From Bryobacterales bacterium (GTDB taxonomy: Bacteria; Acidobacteriota; Terriglobia; Bryobacterales; Bryobacteraceae), in the NCBI GenBank assembly GCA_027452065.1, contig DAIDHC010000110.1, forward strand, positions 62,001-126,000: 64,000 bases of DNA, in the 5' to 3' direction. Position numbers and translations under genes: made by a program. This document shows positions 51,429-60,145 of the stretch, piece after piece. The notes under the pieces are model-generated. The model had not been told where the DNA came from. It saw only the letters and a list, made by a program, of their open reading frames with translations, and did no database searches. Numbering within the stretch: position 1 is the first letter of the stretch; each line of letters begins with the position of its first letter.

Positions 51429-51437
51429 TGCTATAAT
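51429..51437 (+). promoter_or_regulatory. Extended -10 element before ispH
   Basis: TGCTATAAT matches the extended -10 (TGnTATAAT). It ends 13 nt before the ATG at 51451, so the leader would be only 5-7 nt. It probably drives the hopanoid operon. No good -35 is seen at the normal distance. Confidence 0.45.
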
Positions 51438-51450
51438 AGGAGATCCTGTT

Positions 51451-52434
51451 ATGTCGCCAATCAAACTGGAGTCCGGGCCCGGGGCCGGCAAGAAGATTAT
51501 TCTATTGCGGCCGCGCGGATTCTGCGCCGGGGTGGTGCGAGCGATCGACGTCGTGAAAATTGTGCTGGATCTGTATGGTCCTCCAGTTTACGTGCGCAAG
51601 GAGATCGTGCACAACCGGCACGTGGTCGACGAGCTGAGGCGCGCGGGGGCGGTGTTTGTCGAAGAGTTGAGCGAAGTGCCGGAGGGAGCGCGGGTGATCT
51701 TCAGCGCGCACGGAGTCTCGCCGGCGGTAAGGCAGGAGGCGCGGGAGCGCAAGCTGCAGGTGATCGACGCGACATGCCCGCTGGTTACGAAGGTGCATCT
51801 GGAGTCGGTGAAGTTCGCCCGGCAGAGCTACACGATCATCCTGATCGGGCACTCGGGCCACGATGAGGTGATCGGAACGCTGGGCGAGGCGCCGGAGTCG
51901 ACAGTGCTGGTCTCGACAGTGGAAGACGTGGACCGGCTGGAAGTTGCCAATCCCGACAAGATGGCGTATCTGACGCAGACCACGCTGAGCCTGGACGAGA
52001 CCAAGGACATCGTGGAGCGGCTGAAGCAGAGGTTCCCGGCCATTCAGGGGCCCAAGTCTCAGGATATTTGTTACGCCACCGAGAACCGGCAGTTGGGGGT
52101 GAAGGCGGTGGTGCCGCTGTGCGACATGCTGCTGGTTGTGGGTTCGCAGAACAGTTCGAACTCGCGGCGGCTGGTGGAGGTTTGCCAGAAGGAAGGCGTG
52201 CCATCGTATCTGGTGGACGACGGGGAGGAAGTGAAGGCGGAATGGCTGAAGGGCGTGCGGACAGTGGCGGTGACGGCGGGGGCGTCGGCGCCGGAAGTGC
52301 TGGTGGAGGATCTGATCCGGCGGCTGCGCTGCGATTACGGTTTTGAGGCGCTCGAGGAAATGGAGTTAAAGGAAGAGGACGTGCGATTCCAGCTTCCGGT
52401 GATCGGGGGGAGAAGCGCGGAACTGAGGGCATGA
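51451..52434 (+). CDS. ispH: 4-hydroxy-3-methylbut-2-enyl diphosphate reductase IspH
   Basis: 327 residues from the ATG at 51451; the frame open from 51358 is rejected because it starts within the terminator region. IspH makes IPP and DMAPP in the non-mevalonate pathway using a 4Fe-4S cluster. The three Cys ligands are in RPRGFCAGVV, DATCPLVTKVH and AVVPLCDMLLVVG, and the conserved HGVSPAVR and VGSQNSSNS are present. First gene of the hopanoid operon: its stop overlaps the shc start as ATGA. It feeds the isoprenoid flux that hpnC, hpnD and shc use. Confidence 0.96.
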   Translation: MSPIKLESGPGAGKKIILLRPRGFCAGVVRAIDVVKIVLDLYGPPVYVRKEIVHNRHVVDELRRAGAVFVEELSEVPEGARVIFSAHGVSPAVRQEARERKLQVIDATCPLVTKVHLESVKFARQSYTIILIGHSGHDEVIGTLGEAPESTVLVSTVEDVDRLEVANPDKMAYLTQTTLSLDETKDIVERLKQRFPAIQGPKSQDICYATENRQLGVKAVVPLCDMLLVVGSQNSSNSRRLVEVCQKEGVPSYLVDDGEEVKAEWLKGVRTVAVTAGASAPEVLVEDLIRRLRCDYGFEALEEMELKEEDVRFQLPVIGGRSAELRA

Positions 52435-54359
52435 GCCAGACGGTACAGGTAGTGGACGCGCTGGCGTCGGCGGCCTCGCGGGTGGCCAGGCGGGCGGCGG
52501 AGTGGCTGGTGGAGCGCCAGCACGCCGAGGGCTACTGGTGGGGGGAACTGACGGCCGACAGCACGCTCGAATCGGACTGGATTCTGCTGCAGTTATGGCT
52601 GCACCCTCCGGTGGGAGGAAGCTGGAATCCGCCCGGGCGGGCGAGAATTGAGCGGGCGGCGCGGTCGATCCTGGCGCGGCAGTTGCCTGACGGGGGCTTC
52701 AATACTTACCCCGGCGGACCGTCGGATGTGAGCGCGACGGTGAAGGCATACTTCGCGCTGAAGCTTTCCGGGCTGGAGGGATCCGGAGACGCACTGGGCC
52801 GGGCGCGGGAGCGGATCCTGGCGCTGGGCGGAATCCAGGCGGCCAATAGCTACGTAAAGATCAACCTGAGCCTGTTCGGGCTGTTCCCGCGTCATCTGGC
52901 GCCGACGGTGCCGCCGGAGCTGATGCTGCTGCCGTTCCGGTTCATCTACCAGATGTCGTCGTGGACGCGGGCGATCGTCATCCCGCTGTCGATCGTGCAT
53001 GCGATGGACCCGATGCGGCCGGTGCCGGCGGGATTCCATCTGGACGAGCTTTGGGCCGGGCGCGGCAGGGCGGGCTACCACTACGACGCACGGCCGTTCA
53101 CCTGGCGGAACGTATTTTACGCGGCCGACAAATTCTTGAAATGGTGGGAGCGGCGGGGGCCGAAAGGCCTGAGGCGGAAGGCGATCCGGAAGGCGGAGGC
53201 GTGGATTCTGGAGCGCACGCGCTATACCGACGGGCTGGCGGCGATCTATCCTCCGATGATGTACGTGATCATGGCTCTCGATCTGCTTGGCTATGGGCCC
53301 GAACATCCCGAGCGGGTGGAAGCGCAGCGGCAGTTTGACCGGCTGATGGTGGACGACGAGCGGGGATTTTATTTCCAGCCGTGCTTCTCGGTGGTCTGGG
53401 ACACGGCGATCGCGGCGCATGCTTTGGGCAGCGGCGCGGGGGCGCCCGAAGCCGCGCTCGCTCGCTCGGCCGACTGGCTGTTGACCAAAGAAGTGCGGCG
53501 CAAGGGCGACTGGTCGGTGAAGCGGCCTGATACGGAGCCTTCGGGGTGGTACTTCGAGTTCGCCAACGAATTTTATCCGGACATCGACGATACGGCAATG
53601 GTGCTGCTGGCGCTCAGCGGGGCGCGGGCCTCCGATGCGGAACGCCAGAGCGCCTGCGAGCGGCGGGCTGTGAAATGGCTGCTGGACATGCAATCGAAAG
53701 ACGGCGGATGGGCGGCCTTCGATGTGGACAACAACTGGCAGTCGCTGAGCTACGTGCCGTTTGCCGACCACAACGCGATGCTCGATCCGACTTGCCCGGA
53801 CATTACGGGGCGGGTGCTGGAGGCGCTGTGTGCGGCGGGCGTGGACCGGTCGCATGCCGCGATCACGCGGGGTGTTGAGTTCCTGCTGAAGGCGCAGCGG
53901 GAGGATGGAAGCTGGTACGGGCGCTGGGGCGTGAACCATACCTACGGGACGTTTCTGGCCCTGCGGGGTCTGGCGGCGGCCGGGGTGAGCGACCGCGAGG
54001 CGCCGGTGCAGCGCGCGCTCGAATGGGTGCGGGCGAATCAAAACTTCGACGGAGGCTGGGGCGAGAGCTGCTCCAGCTACGACGAGGACCGGTTCGTGCC
54101 GGCGCCGAGCACGCCGTCGCAAACGGCATGGGCGATTCTGGCATTGCTGGCCGGGGGCGACACGACGAGTACGAGCCTGAACGACGGCGTCGAGTTTCTG
54201 CTGAAAACGCAGACCGGCGAAGGAACATGGGACGAGGACCTGGCGACGGGGACGGGATTTCCCAGGGTGTTTTATCTCAGCTATCACTTGTACCGGCACA
54301 GTTTTCCGTTGCTGGCGCTAAACGCGTTTCTGCGGTCGCGAAACCCGGCCCGTGGTTAG
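52431..54359 (+). CDS. shc: Squalene-hopene cyclase
   Basis: 642 residues. It cyclises squalene to hopene at the membrane. The catalytic DxDD is DIDDTAM at 384-387. QW-type repeats are spread through the protein (QLPDGGFNTY, QSKDGGWAAFD, QREDGSWYGRWG, NQNFDGGWGESC, QTGEGTWDEDL), and CPDITGRVLEAL and YDEDRFVPAPSTPSQTAW are class-II terpene cyclase blocks. The length matches SHC enzymes. It overlaps ispH by 4 bp. The next gene is the small frame at 54382 and then hpnA. Confidence 0.96.
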   Translation: MSQTVQVVDALASAASRVARRAAEWLVERQHAEGYWWGELTADSTLESDWILLQLWLHPPVGGSWNPPGRARIERAARSILARQLPDGGFNTYPGGPSDVSATVKAYFALKLSGLEGSGDALGRARERILALGGIQAANSYVKINLSLFGLFPRHLAPTVPPELMLLPFRFIYQMSSWTRAIVIPLSIVHAMDPMRPVPAGFHLDELWAGRGRAGYHYDARPFTWRNVFYAADKFLKWWERRGPKGLRRKAIRKAEAWILERTRYTDGLAAIYPPMMYVIMALDLLGYGPEHPERVEAQRQFDRLMVDDERGFYFQPCFSVVWDTAIAAHALGSGAGAPEAALARSADWLLTKEVRRKGDWSVKRPDTEPSGWYFEFANEFYPDIDDTAMVLLALSGARASDAERQSACERRAVKWLLDMQSKDGGWAAFDVDNNWQSLSYVPFADHNAMLDPTCPDITGRVLEALCAAGVDRSHAAITRGVEFLLKAQREDGSWYGRWGVNHTYGTFLALRGLAAAGVSDREAPVQRALEWVRANQNFDGGWGESCSSYDEDRFVPAPSTPSQTAWAILALLAGGDTTSTSLNDGVEFLLKTQTGEGTWDEDLATGTGFPRVFYLSYHLYRHSFPLLALNAFLRSRNPARG

Positions 54360-54381
54360 GGAAGGCCGGAGGGAGGAAGCG

Positions 54382-54477
54382 ATGAGAGGTGGAGCGGAAA
54401 CTCGAGGCGAAGGCTGGCGGCAGCCGGGCGGGGGGAAACTGCGGGCGCGGACGGGGCGGCGAGAGCGGCAACTGTGA
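54382..54477 (+). CDS. 31-residue Arg-rich upstream ORF coupled to hpnA
   Basis: ATG at 54382 follows GGGAGGA by 5-6 nt, the best ribosome site in the shc-hpnA gap. The frame encodes 31 residues (MRGGAETRGEGWRQPGGGKL then an Arg-rich end) and its stop overlaps the hpnA GTG start as GTGA. hpnA itself lacks a clear site, so coupling by this frame would explain its translation. No cofactor or membrane motif. It may encode no functional peptide. Confidence 0.4.
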   Translation: MRGGAETRGEGWRQPGGGKLRARTGRRERQL

Positions 54478-55457
54478 AGCCGGTGCTGGTGACGGGGGCG
54501 ACGGGATTTCTCGGCTGGCATGTCGCGCGGCTGCTGGGGGAGCGGGGCTACCGCGTGCGGGCGCTGGCGAGGCCGGCGAGCGCGCTGCGGGAACTGGATG
54601 CCGAAAGGGTGGAGGGGGATCTGCGCGATGCCGCATCGCTCGATCGGGCGGTGGAGGGCTGCGGGCTGGTGTTTCACGTGGCGGCCGATTACCGGCTGTG
54701 GGCCAGGGACGAGCGGGAGATGTACCGCTCGAACGTCGACGGCACGCGGAACCTGCTACAGGCGGCCTGGAAGGCGGGCGTGGAACGGGTTGTGTACACG
54801 AGCACGGTGGGCTGCATCGGGATTCCGGCTTCCGGGCTGGGCGACGAGGAGACGCCTGTCAGCCTGGAGGACATGGCCGGGGCGTACAAGCGATCGAAGT
54901 TTCGGGCCGAGCAGGTGGCGCTGGAACACGCTGGTCAGGGGATGCCGGTAGTAATTGTGAATCCGACGGCCCCGGTCGGGGATCATGATTTCAAGCCCAC
55001 GCCGACCGGGCGTATCGTAGTGGATTATCTGACCGGGCGGATGCCGGCGTACGTGGAGACGGGGCTGAACGTAGTGGACGCGCGGGACACGGCGCTGGGG
55101 CACGTGCTGGCGGCCGAGCGCGGGCGCGAGGGACAACGCTATATCCTGGGCTCGGAGAATTTAACGCTGCGGCGGATCCTGGAGCTTCTGGCGGAGTTGA
55201 GCGGAGGGAAGGCGCCGCGGGTGCGGATACCGTACCTGGTGGCATATGCGGCGGGAATGGTGAGTACAGGTTGGGCGCGGGTGACCGGCGGGGAGCCGCG
55301 AGCGCCGCTGGACGCCGTGCGGATGGCGAAGAAGAAAATGTGGGTGAGCTGGGAGAAAGCGCGGCGGGAGCTTGGGTTCGCGCCGGGCGGGGCGGTGGAT
55401 GCGCTGGGGCGCGCGGTCGAGTGGTTTCGAGCCAACGGATATGCGCCCGGGAGTTGA
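54474..55457 (+). CDS. hpnA: Hopanoid-associated sugar epimerase HpnA
   Basis: 327 residues from GTG at 54474. Extended short-chain dehydrogenase/epimerase: the Rossmann VTGATGFLGWHVARLL is at the start, YTSTVGCIG follows, and the catalytic Tyr-Lys is in GAYKRSKFRAEQVAL (Tyr-Lys with spacing of the family). The NPTAPVGDHDFKPTPTGRIV segment is characteristic of HpnA. Its exact substrate in hopanoid side-chain synthesis is not established in the literature I can recall. It lies between the small frame and hpnG in the operon and is 17 bp from hpnG. Confidence 0.9.
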   Translation: MKPVLVTGATGFLGWHVARLLGERGYRVRALARPASALRELDAERVEGDLRDAASLDRAVEGCGLVFHVAADYRLWARDEREMYRSNVDGTRNLLQAAWKAGVERVVYTSTVGCIGIPASGLGDEETPVSLEDMAGAYKRSKFRAEQVALEHAGQGMPVVIVNPTAPVGDHDFKPTPTGRIVVDYLTGRMPAYVETGLNVVDARDTALGHVLAAERGREGQRYILGSENLTLRRILELLAELSGGKAPRVRIPYLVAYAAGMVSTGWARVTGGEPRAPLDAVRMAKKKMWVSWEKARRELGFAPGGAVDALGRAVEWFRANGYAPGS

Positions 55458-55474
55458 AAAGGACCGGGAAAGGC

Positions 55475-56161
55475 GTGGGAGCGATTTGTTTTGTGGCCGC
55501 CGAGAAAGGCGAGTTGGAGGCGCTGGCGCGGAAGCTCGAAAAGCTTCGGCGCCTGGAGCGGGGCATCGAATACGCGGCCAGCGGGGAGTTGCGGGGGCAA
55601 AAGGTAGTGCTGGCGGCCGATGGACCGGGGCCGCGGCTGGCGCGGCGGGCGGCGGAGGCGGCGGTGTCCGGGGAGTCCGGGCCGGCTCTGGTGAGCACCG
55701 GGTACTGCGGATCCCTCGACGCGTCACTGGCAGTTGGCGATATCCTAGTAGTGACGGGGGTAAATGGCCGGGCAACTCAGATTCCCGAGTGCCGGGCGGC
55801 GCATCAAACGGGAGAACTGGTTTCCGTGGACCGGGTGGTGGGGACTGCGGAGGGAAAGGCAGCGCTATCGGCAACACGGGCGCGCGTGGTAGAGATGGAG
55901 GCTGAGGCCGTGGCGGCGTTCGCCGCCGAGGTTGGGGTGCGCTTTTACTGCGTTCGTGTGGTAACGGACGGCGCTACTGAGAACATGCCACTGGATTTCA
56001 ATTTATACCGGGACGAGGCGGGACGATTCTCGCGGGCGCGGATCGCGCGGGCGGCGCTGGGGCGGCCGCTGACTGTGCTGCCTGCGCTGGTGCGATTCGA
56101 CCGGACTTGCCGACGTGCCTCGCGGGTGCTGGGAGACTTTCTTGCCGATTGCCGATTTTAA
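55475..56161 (+). CDS. hpnG: Hopanoid-associated phosphorylase HpnG
   Basis: 228 residues from GTG at 55475 (TTG at 55454 is an alternative in frame). A nucleoside-phosphorylase-like fold: GAICFVAAEKGELEALA at the start, STGYCGSLDASLAVGDILVV, ARVVEMEAEAVAAFAAEVG with the Glu-Met-Glu nucleoside-site motif and CVRVVTDGA. HpnG removes adenine from adenosylhopane. HpnH, which makes adenosylhopane, is not in the window. It follows hpnA by 17 bp. Call supported by the neighbours and fold. Confidence 0.82.
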   Translation: MGAICFVAAEKGELEALARKLEKLRRLERGIEYAASGELRGQKVVLAADGPGPRLARRAAEAAVSGESGPALVSTGYCGSLDASLAVGDILVVTGVNGRATQIPECRAAHQTGELVSVDRVVGTAEGKAALSATRARVVEMEAEAVAAFAAEVGVRFYCVRVVTDGATENMPLDFNLYRDEAGRFSRARIARAALGRPLTVLPALVRFDRTCRRASRVLGDFLADCRF

Positions 56162-56180
56162 GAGTGCCGGCGGCCCGGGT

Positions 56181-57299
56181 ATGGCGGCCGGCGCGGTGAG
56201 CCAGGAGAGCGAAGCGGGCGGCGGCGCGGTGCCGCAGACCATGCGGGCGGCGGTGTATCTCGGGCACCGGCGGGTGTCGGTGGAGACGATACCGACGCCG
56301 GAGATCGGCCCGGGCGAGGTGTTGATCCGGGTGGAGAGCTGTGGGATCTGCCACACGGACTTGAAAAAGATCGAGTACGATCTGCTGGCGCCGCCGCGGG
56401 TGTTCGGACACGAGACGGCGGGCGTGGTGGCGGCGGTGGGGACCGGGGTGAAGCAGTACGAGCCGGGAGACCGCGTGGTGGTGTTTCACCACATCCCGTG
56501 CATGCAGTGCTTTTACTGCGCGCGGCGGTTGTACGCGCAGTGCCCGGTCTACAAGCGCGTCGGCGTGACGGCGGGCTTCGAGCCGGCCGGCGGCGGGTTC
56601 GCCCAGTACGTGCGGGTGATGGATTGGATTGTGCGGCGCGGGATTGAGAAGATCCCGGCCGGGGTTCCTTTCGAGCGCGCCTCGTTTGTGGAGCCAGTGA
56701 ACACCTGCGTGAAGGCGATCGCGATGATCGGGCCGGGTCCGGGCGACGTCGTGGCGGTGCTGGGGCAGGGTCCGATCGGGCTGATCTTTACGATGCTGGC
56801 CAAGCGGGCGGGGGCGAAGGTGGTGGCCACCGACGCGATGGAGCAGCGGCGCGTGCTGGCGGTGAAGTTCGGAGCGGAGGCTGCCTACCATCCGGGCGAG
56901 GCGAGGCTGGCCGAGCACATTGGGGATCTGACCCGGGGGCGTGGAGCGGACGCGGCTATTGTGGCGGCGTCGGCGCCGGGGATTGCGGCGCAGGCGGTGG
57001 ACACGACTCGGCCGGGGGCGAAAGTGCTGCTGTTTGCGCAGACCTCTCATCAGGAGCGCGTGGAATTTTCCGGGGCCGATATTTGTGTGGGCGAGCGGGC
57101 GATTCTGGGTTCCTACAGCGCTTCGGTGGATCTGCAGCGGGAGTCGGCGGAGCTGGTTTTCAGCGGGCGCCTGCCGGTGGAGGAGTTGATTTCGGATAGC
57201 TTTCCGCTGGATGAGATCGGCGCCGCGATCGATCGGGCGTTGCATCCCGCCGAGGGAAGCCTGAAAATCATGGTGCAGCCTCAGAGGTGGCGGGCTTGA
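56181..57299 (+). CDS. Zinc-dependent alcohol dehydrogenase, MDR family (first)
   Basis: 372 residues from the ATG at 56181; ATG at 56241 (MRAAVYLG) is a plausible shorter start. Catalytic zinc motifs CGICHTD and GHETAGVV and structural zinc CMQCFYCARRLYAQC (four Cys) are present; the cofactor site is GQGPIGL. The substrate is unknown. It lies in the hopanoid operon between hpnG and a second dehydrogenase, 5 bp before the latter. The two share the family but not sequence detail, so they are not a recent duplication. It could act on a hopanoid or bacteriohopane aldehyde or alcohol (inference). Confidence 0.82.
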   Translation: MAAGAVSQESEAGGGAVPQTMRAAVYLGHRRVSVETIPTPEIGPGEVLIRVESCGICHTDLKKIEYDLLAPPRVFGHETAGVVAAVGTGVKQYEPGDRVVVFHHIPCMQCFYCARRLYAQCPVYKRVGVTAGFEPAGGGFAQYVRVMDWIVRRGIEKIPAGVPFERASFVEPVNTCVKAIAMIGPGPGDVVAVLGQGPIGLIFTMLAKRAGAKVVATDAMEQRRVLAVKFGAEAAYHPGEARLAEHIGDLTRGRGADAAIVAASAPGIAAQAVDTTRPGAKVLLFAQTSHQERVEFSGADICVGERAILGSYSASVDLQRESAELVFSGRLPVEELISDSFPLDEIGAAIDRALHPAEGSLKIMVQPQRWRA

Positions 57300-57304
57300 C
57301 TAAG

Positions 57305-58336
57305 ATGAAGGCTGCCGTACTGTACGGCAGAGAAGATCTGAGGATCGAAGAGGTCGCGGTGCCGGACCTGGCGCCGGGAGACATCCTGGTGCGGGTGCGG
57401 ACCGCGTTGACCTGCGGAACGGACGTGAAGGTGTTCCGGCGGGGCTATCATGCGCGGATGATCGTCCCGCCGGCGCTGTTCGGGCACGAGATGGCGGGGG
57501 ATGTAGTGGCGATGGGGAGCGGGCCGAACCGGTTCGCGTTGGGCGATCGCGTGGTGGCGGCGAATTCGGCGCCGTGCGGAGTTTGCTTCTTCTGCCGGCG
57601 GCAGAGCGAGAACCTGTGCGAGGATCTGCTGTTCAACAACGGCGCATACGCGGAATTCCTGAGGGTGCCGGCGCGAATCGTGGAGCGGAACACGTACCGG
57701 ATTCCGGATAGTGCCTCGTATCAGGACGCGGCGCTGGCCGAGCCGCTGGCCTGCGTATTGCGGGGCCTGGACGAGACGGGTGTGAGGGCCGGGGACAATG
57801 TGGTGGTGATGGGGTTGGGACCGATCGGGCTGATGTTCGTGCGGCTGGCCAAGGTTTACGGCACCAGGGTGATCGCCATCGGGCGGCGAAGCTCGCAGTT
57901 GAACAATGCGCGGTTGATGGGGGCCGACGAGCGGATCCTGGCGGCCGACGATAATGCGGTGATCGAGGACCAGGTGCGGGATCTGACCGGGGGCTACGGA
58001 GCCGACGTGGTGATTGAGGCCGTGGGGCGGCCGGAGGCCTGGGAGACGGCGGTGCGGCTGCTGCGGCGGGGCGGGAAGGTGAATTTCTTCGGGGGATGCC
58101 CGGCCGACACGACCGTGTCGCTCGATACGTCGCTGATGCACTACTCGGAGCTGACCTGCACGGCGAGCTTCCACCACACGCCGTCGCACATCCGCAAGGC
58201 GCTGGAGATTGTGGGGCGGCAGGAAGTGACGGCGCGGGATTTCGTGAACCGGGAGGCGCCGCTCGATCAGATCCTGCAGGTGTTCCAGCACCTGATGAGC
58301 CACAACGGCCACATGAAGACCGCGATCATTCCCTGA
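57305..58336 (+). CDS. Zinc-dependent alcohol dehydrogenase, MDR family (second)
   Basis: 343 residues from the ATG at 57305 (GTG at 57287 overlaps the previous gene). Catalytic motifs TCGTDVKVF and FGHEMAG, structural zinc CGVCFFCRRQSENLC, cofactor site GLGPIGL. As with the neighbour, the true substrate is unknown. It is 3 bp before hpnC. The place of two dehydrogenases where other hopanoid clusters carry the flavoprotein hpnE is noteworthy, but MDR enzymes would not be expected to do the HpnE dehydrogenation. C-terminus normal (MKTAIIP). Confidence 0.82.
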   Translation: MKAAVLYGREDLRIEEVAVPDLAPGDILVRVRTALTCGTDVKVFRRGYHARMIVPPALFGHEMAGDVVAMGSGPNRFALGDRVVAANSAPCGVCFFCRRQSENLCEDLLFNNGAYAEFLRVPARIVERNTYRIPDSASYQDAALAEPLACVLRGLDETGVRAGDNVVVMGLGPIGLMFVRLAKVYGTRVIAIGRRSSQLNNARLMGADERILAADDNAVIEDQVRDLTGGYGADVVIEAVGRPEAWETAVRLLRRGGKVNFFGGCPADTTVSLDTSLMHYSELTCTASFHHTPSHIRKALEIVGRQEVTARDFVNREAPLDQILQVFQHLMSHNGHMKTAIIP

Positions 58337-58339
58337 GCC

Positions 58340-59269
58340 GTGACCTTTCCGAGAACATACCCGGCGCCCAAGGACTTTGTGCGCTCCGCCGAGTGGATGG
58401 AGAGGCGATGGACGGCGGAAGAGTCCCTCGGCTACACCCGCTGGCTGGCGACCAACCACTACGAAAACTTCCACGTGGCGAGCGCTCTGCTGCCCAAGCG
58501 GCTGCATCAGGATTTCTACAACGTGTACGCGTTTTGCCGCTGGGCCGACGACCTGGGTGACGAAATGGGCAACGCGGCCGAGAGCCTGCGGCTGCTCGAA
58601 TGGTGGCGGCAGGGACTGGAGATGATGTACGCGGGCCAGACGGAGCATCCGGTGTTTGTGGCGCTCGAAGGGACTGTGAAGCGGCACGGGCTGCCGAAGG
58701 AGCCGTTCGCCGATCTGATCCGCGCGTTTGTGCAGGACCAGACCGTGCAGCGCTACGAAAGCTGGGAGGATGTGCTGGGCTACTGCCGGTATTCGGCGAA
58801 CCCGGTGGGCCGCCTGGTGCTGCGGCTGTGCGGCTACGCGGACGACGAGCGGGACCGGTTGTCGGATGCGACGTGCACCGCGCTGCAGTTGGCCAATTTC
58901 TGGCAGGACGTGGCGGTGGATCTGGACAAGGGGCGGGTATATCTGCCGCTCGAGGTGCTGCGGCGGCACGGCTATAGCGTCGAAGAGTTGACCGCGCTGC
59001 GATTCAACGACGGGTTCCGCCGGGCGATGCGGGAAGCGGTGGGGGTGGCGCGGCGTCTGTTCGAGCAGGGATTGCCGCTGGTGGGGACCGTCGATGGACG
59101 GCTGGCGTTCGACCTGGAGTTGTTCAGCCGCGGCGGGATGAAGGTGCTCGAGAAGATCGAGCGGCAGGACTACAACGTACTGGCCCGGCGGCCGGCGATC
59201 TCGAAGCTGGAGCGCGTCGGACTGCTGGCATCGAGCTTTGTGCGCATCGCCTCGCGGCGCGTGGCATGA
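58340..59269 (+). CDS. hpnC: Squalene synthase HpnC
   Basis: 309 residues from GTG at 58340. A trans-isoprenyl head-to-head synthase of the squalene/phytoene family: first Asp-rich motif WADDLGDE in AFCRWADDLGDEMG and second motif LANFWQDVAVDLDKGRVY. HpnC and HpnD act in turn on farnesyl diphosphate and presqualene diphosphate on the way to squalene. It overlaps hpnD by 4 bp (ATGA). Family length is normal. The HpnC/HpnD assignment rests on gene order and motif details. Confidence 0.9.
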   Translation: MTFPRTYPAPKDFVRSAEWMERRWTAEESLGYTRWLATNHYENFHVASALLPKRLHQDFYNVYAFCRWADDLGDEMGNAAESLRLLEWWRQGLEMMYAGQTEHPVFVALEGTVKRHGLPKEPFADLIRAFVQDQTVQRYESWEDVLGYCRYSANPVGRLVLRLCGYADDERDRLSDATCTALQLANFWQDVAVDLDKGRVYLPLEVLRRHGYSVEELTALRFNDGFRRAMREAVGVARRLFEQGLPLVGTVDGRLAFDLELFSRGGMKVLEKIERQDYNVLARRPAISKLERVGLLASSFVRIASRRVA

Positions 59270-60096
59270 CGGTGTCGCTGGCCGATTCGTACGCCTACTG
59301 CCGGAAGGTGGCACGGAGCCGGGCGCGCAATTTCTATTACTCGTTTCTCCTGCTGGACGCCGAGCGCCGCGCCGCCATGTGCGCCGTGTACGCATTTATG
59401 CGTTACTGCGACGATCTGAGCGATGAGCCGGGGGCGACGGCGGCGGCGATGGACAAGTGGCGACAGCAGTTGGCCGAGGCGCTGGAGGGCCGTTTCAGCG
59501 ATCATCCGGTCTGGCCGGCGTTTTACGATACGGTGCGGCGGTACGGGATTCCGGCACGGTATTTCTTCGACATGATCGAGGGAGTGCGGAGCGACCTGGA
59601 GCCGCGGCGGATCCGGACCTTCGACGAGCTGTACGAATACTGCTACCGCGTGGCGAGCGTCGTTGGCATGACGACGGTGCACATTTTCGGATTCGAAACC
59701 GATGAGGCATTGCGGCTGGCCGAGCGCTGCGGCATCGCGTTTCAACTGACCAACATTCTTCGCGACGTTGGCGAGGATGCAGCCAACGGGCGAGTATATC
59801 TGCCGGAAGAAGACCGGCTGCGGTTCGGGGTGGAACGGCTGGAGGATTCGGCGAATTTCCGCGAGCTGATGCGGTTCGAGAGGGAGCGGGCGCGGCGGTA
59901 CTATGAGGAATCGCGGCCGCTGCTGGAAATGGTAAACCGGCGCAGCAGGCGGGCGCTGTGGGCGCTTATGGAGATTTACCGGCGCCTGCTCGATCGGATC
60001 GAGGCGTCGGACTACCGGGTGCTGGAGCGGCGCGTGAGTCTGCCCGGGTGGGAGAAGGCGTTGATTGTCGCCCGGGCGCTGGTGGCCGCGGGCTGA
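59266..60096 (+). CDS. hpnD: Presqualene diphosphate synthase HpnD
   Basis: 276 residues. Head-to-head isoprenyl synthase with Asp-rich motifs YCDDLSDE and LTNILRDVGEDAANGRVYLP, the latter the classic HpnD/phytoene synthase pattern. It joins two farnesyl diphosphates to presqualene diphosphate. The stop of hpnC overlaps its start. It is the last gene of the hopanoid operon; a gap of 172 bp then leads to the efflux genes. HpnE (the desaturating partner) is absent from the window. Confidence 0.9.
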   Translation: MTVSLADSYAYCRKVARSRARNFYYSFLLLDAERRAAMCAVYAFMRYCDDLSDEPGATAAAMDKWRQQLAEALEGRFSDHPVWPAFYDTVRRYGIPARYFFDMIEGVRSDLEPRRIRTFDELYEYCYRVASVVGMTTVHIFGFETDEALRLAERCGIAFQLTNILRDVGEDAANGRVYLPEEDRLRFGVERLEDSANFRELMRFERERARRYYEESRPLLEMVNRRSRRALWALMEIYRRLLDRIEASDYRVLERRVSLPGWEKALIVARALVAAG

Positions 60097-60124
60097 TGGA
60101 TCTGTAATATGCAGCGCGTATGGC

Positions 60125-60145
60125 TTGATATCCAACAAATATCAA
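60125..60145. promoter_or_regulatory. Palindromic candidate operator before the efflux operon
   Basis: TTGATAT (60125-60131) and ATATCAA (60139-60145) form a perfect 7-bp dyad with 7 bp between, in the only AT-rich stretch of the 172-bp gap before the TolC-like gene. The form suits a TetR- or MarR-type repressor site. No regulator gene is in the window. Confidence 0.45.

Noticed and set aside
57281-59395. 704-residue minus-strand open frame across the dehydrogenase and hpnC genes
   Set aside because: Antisense to genes with clear family motifs; its composition is His/Arg/Pro rich as expected from a GC-rich shadow frame, with no domain.
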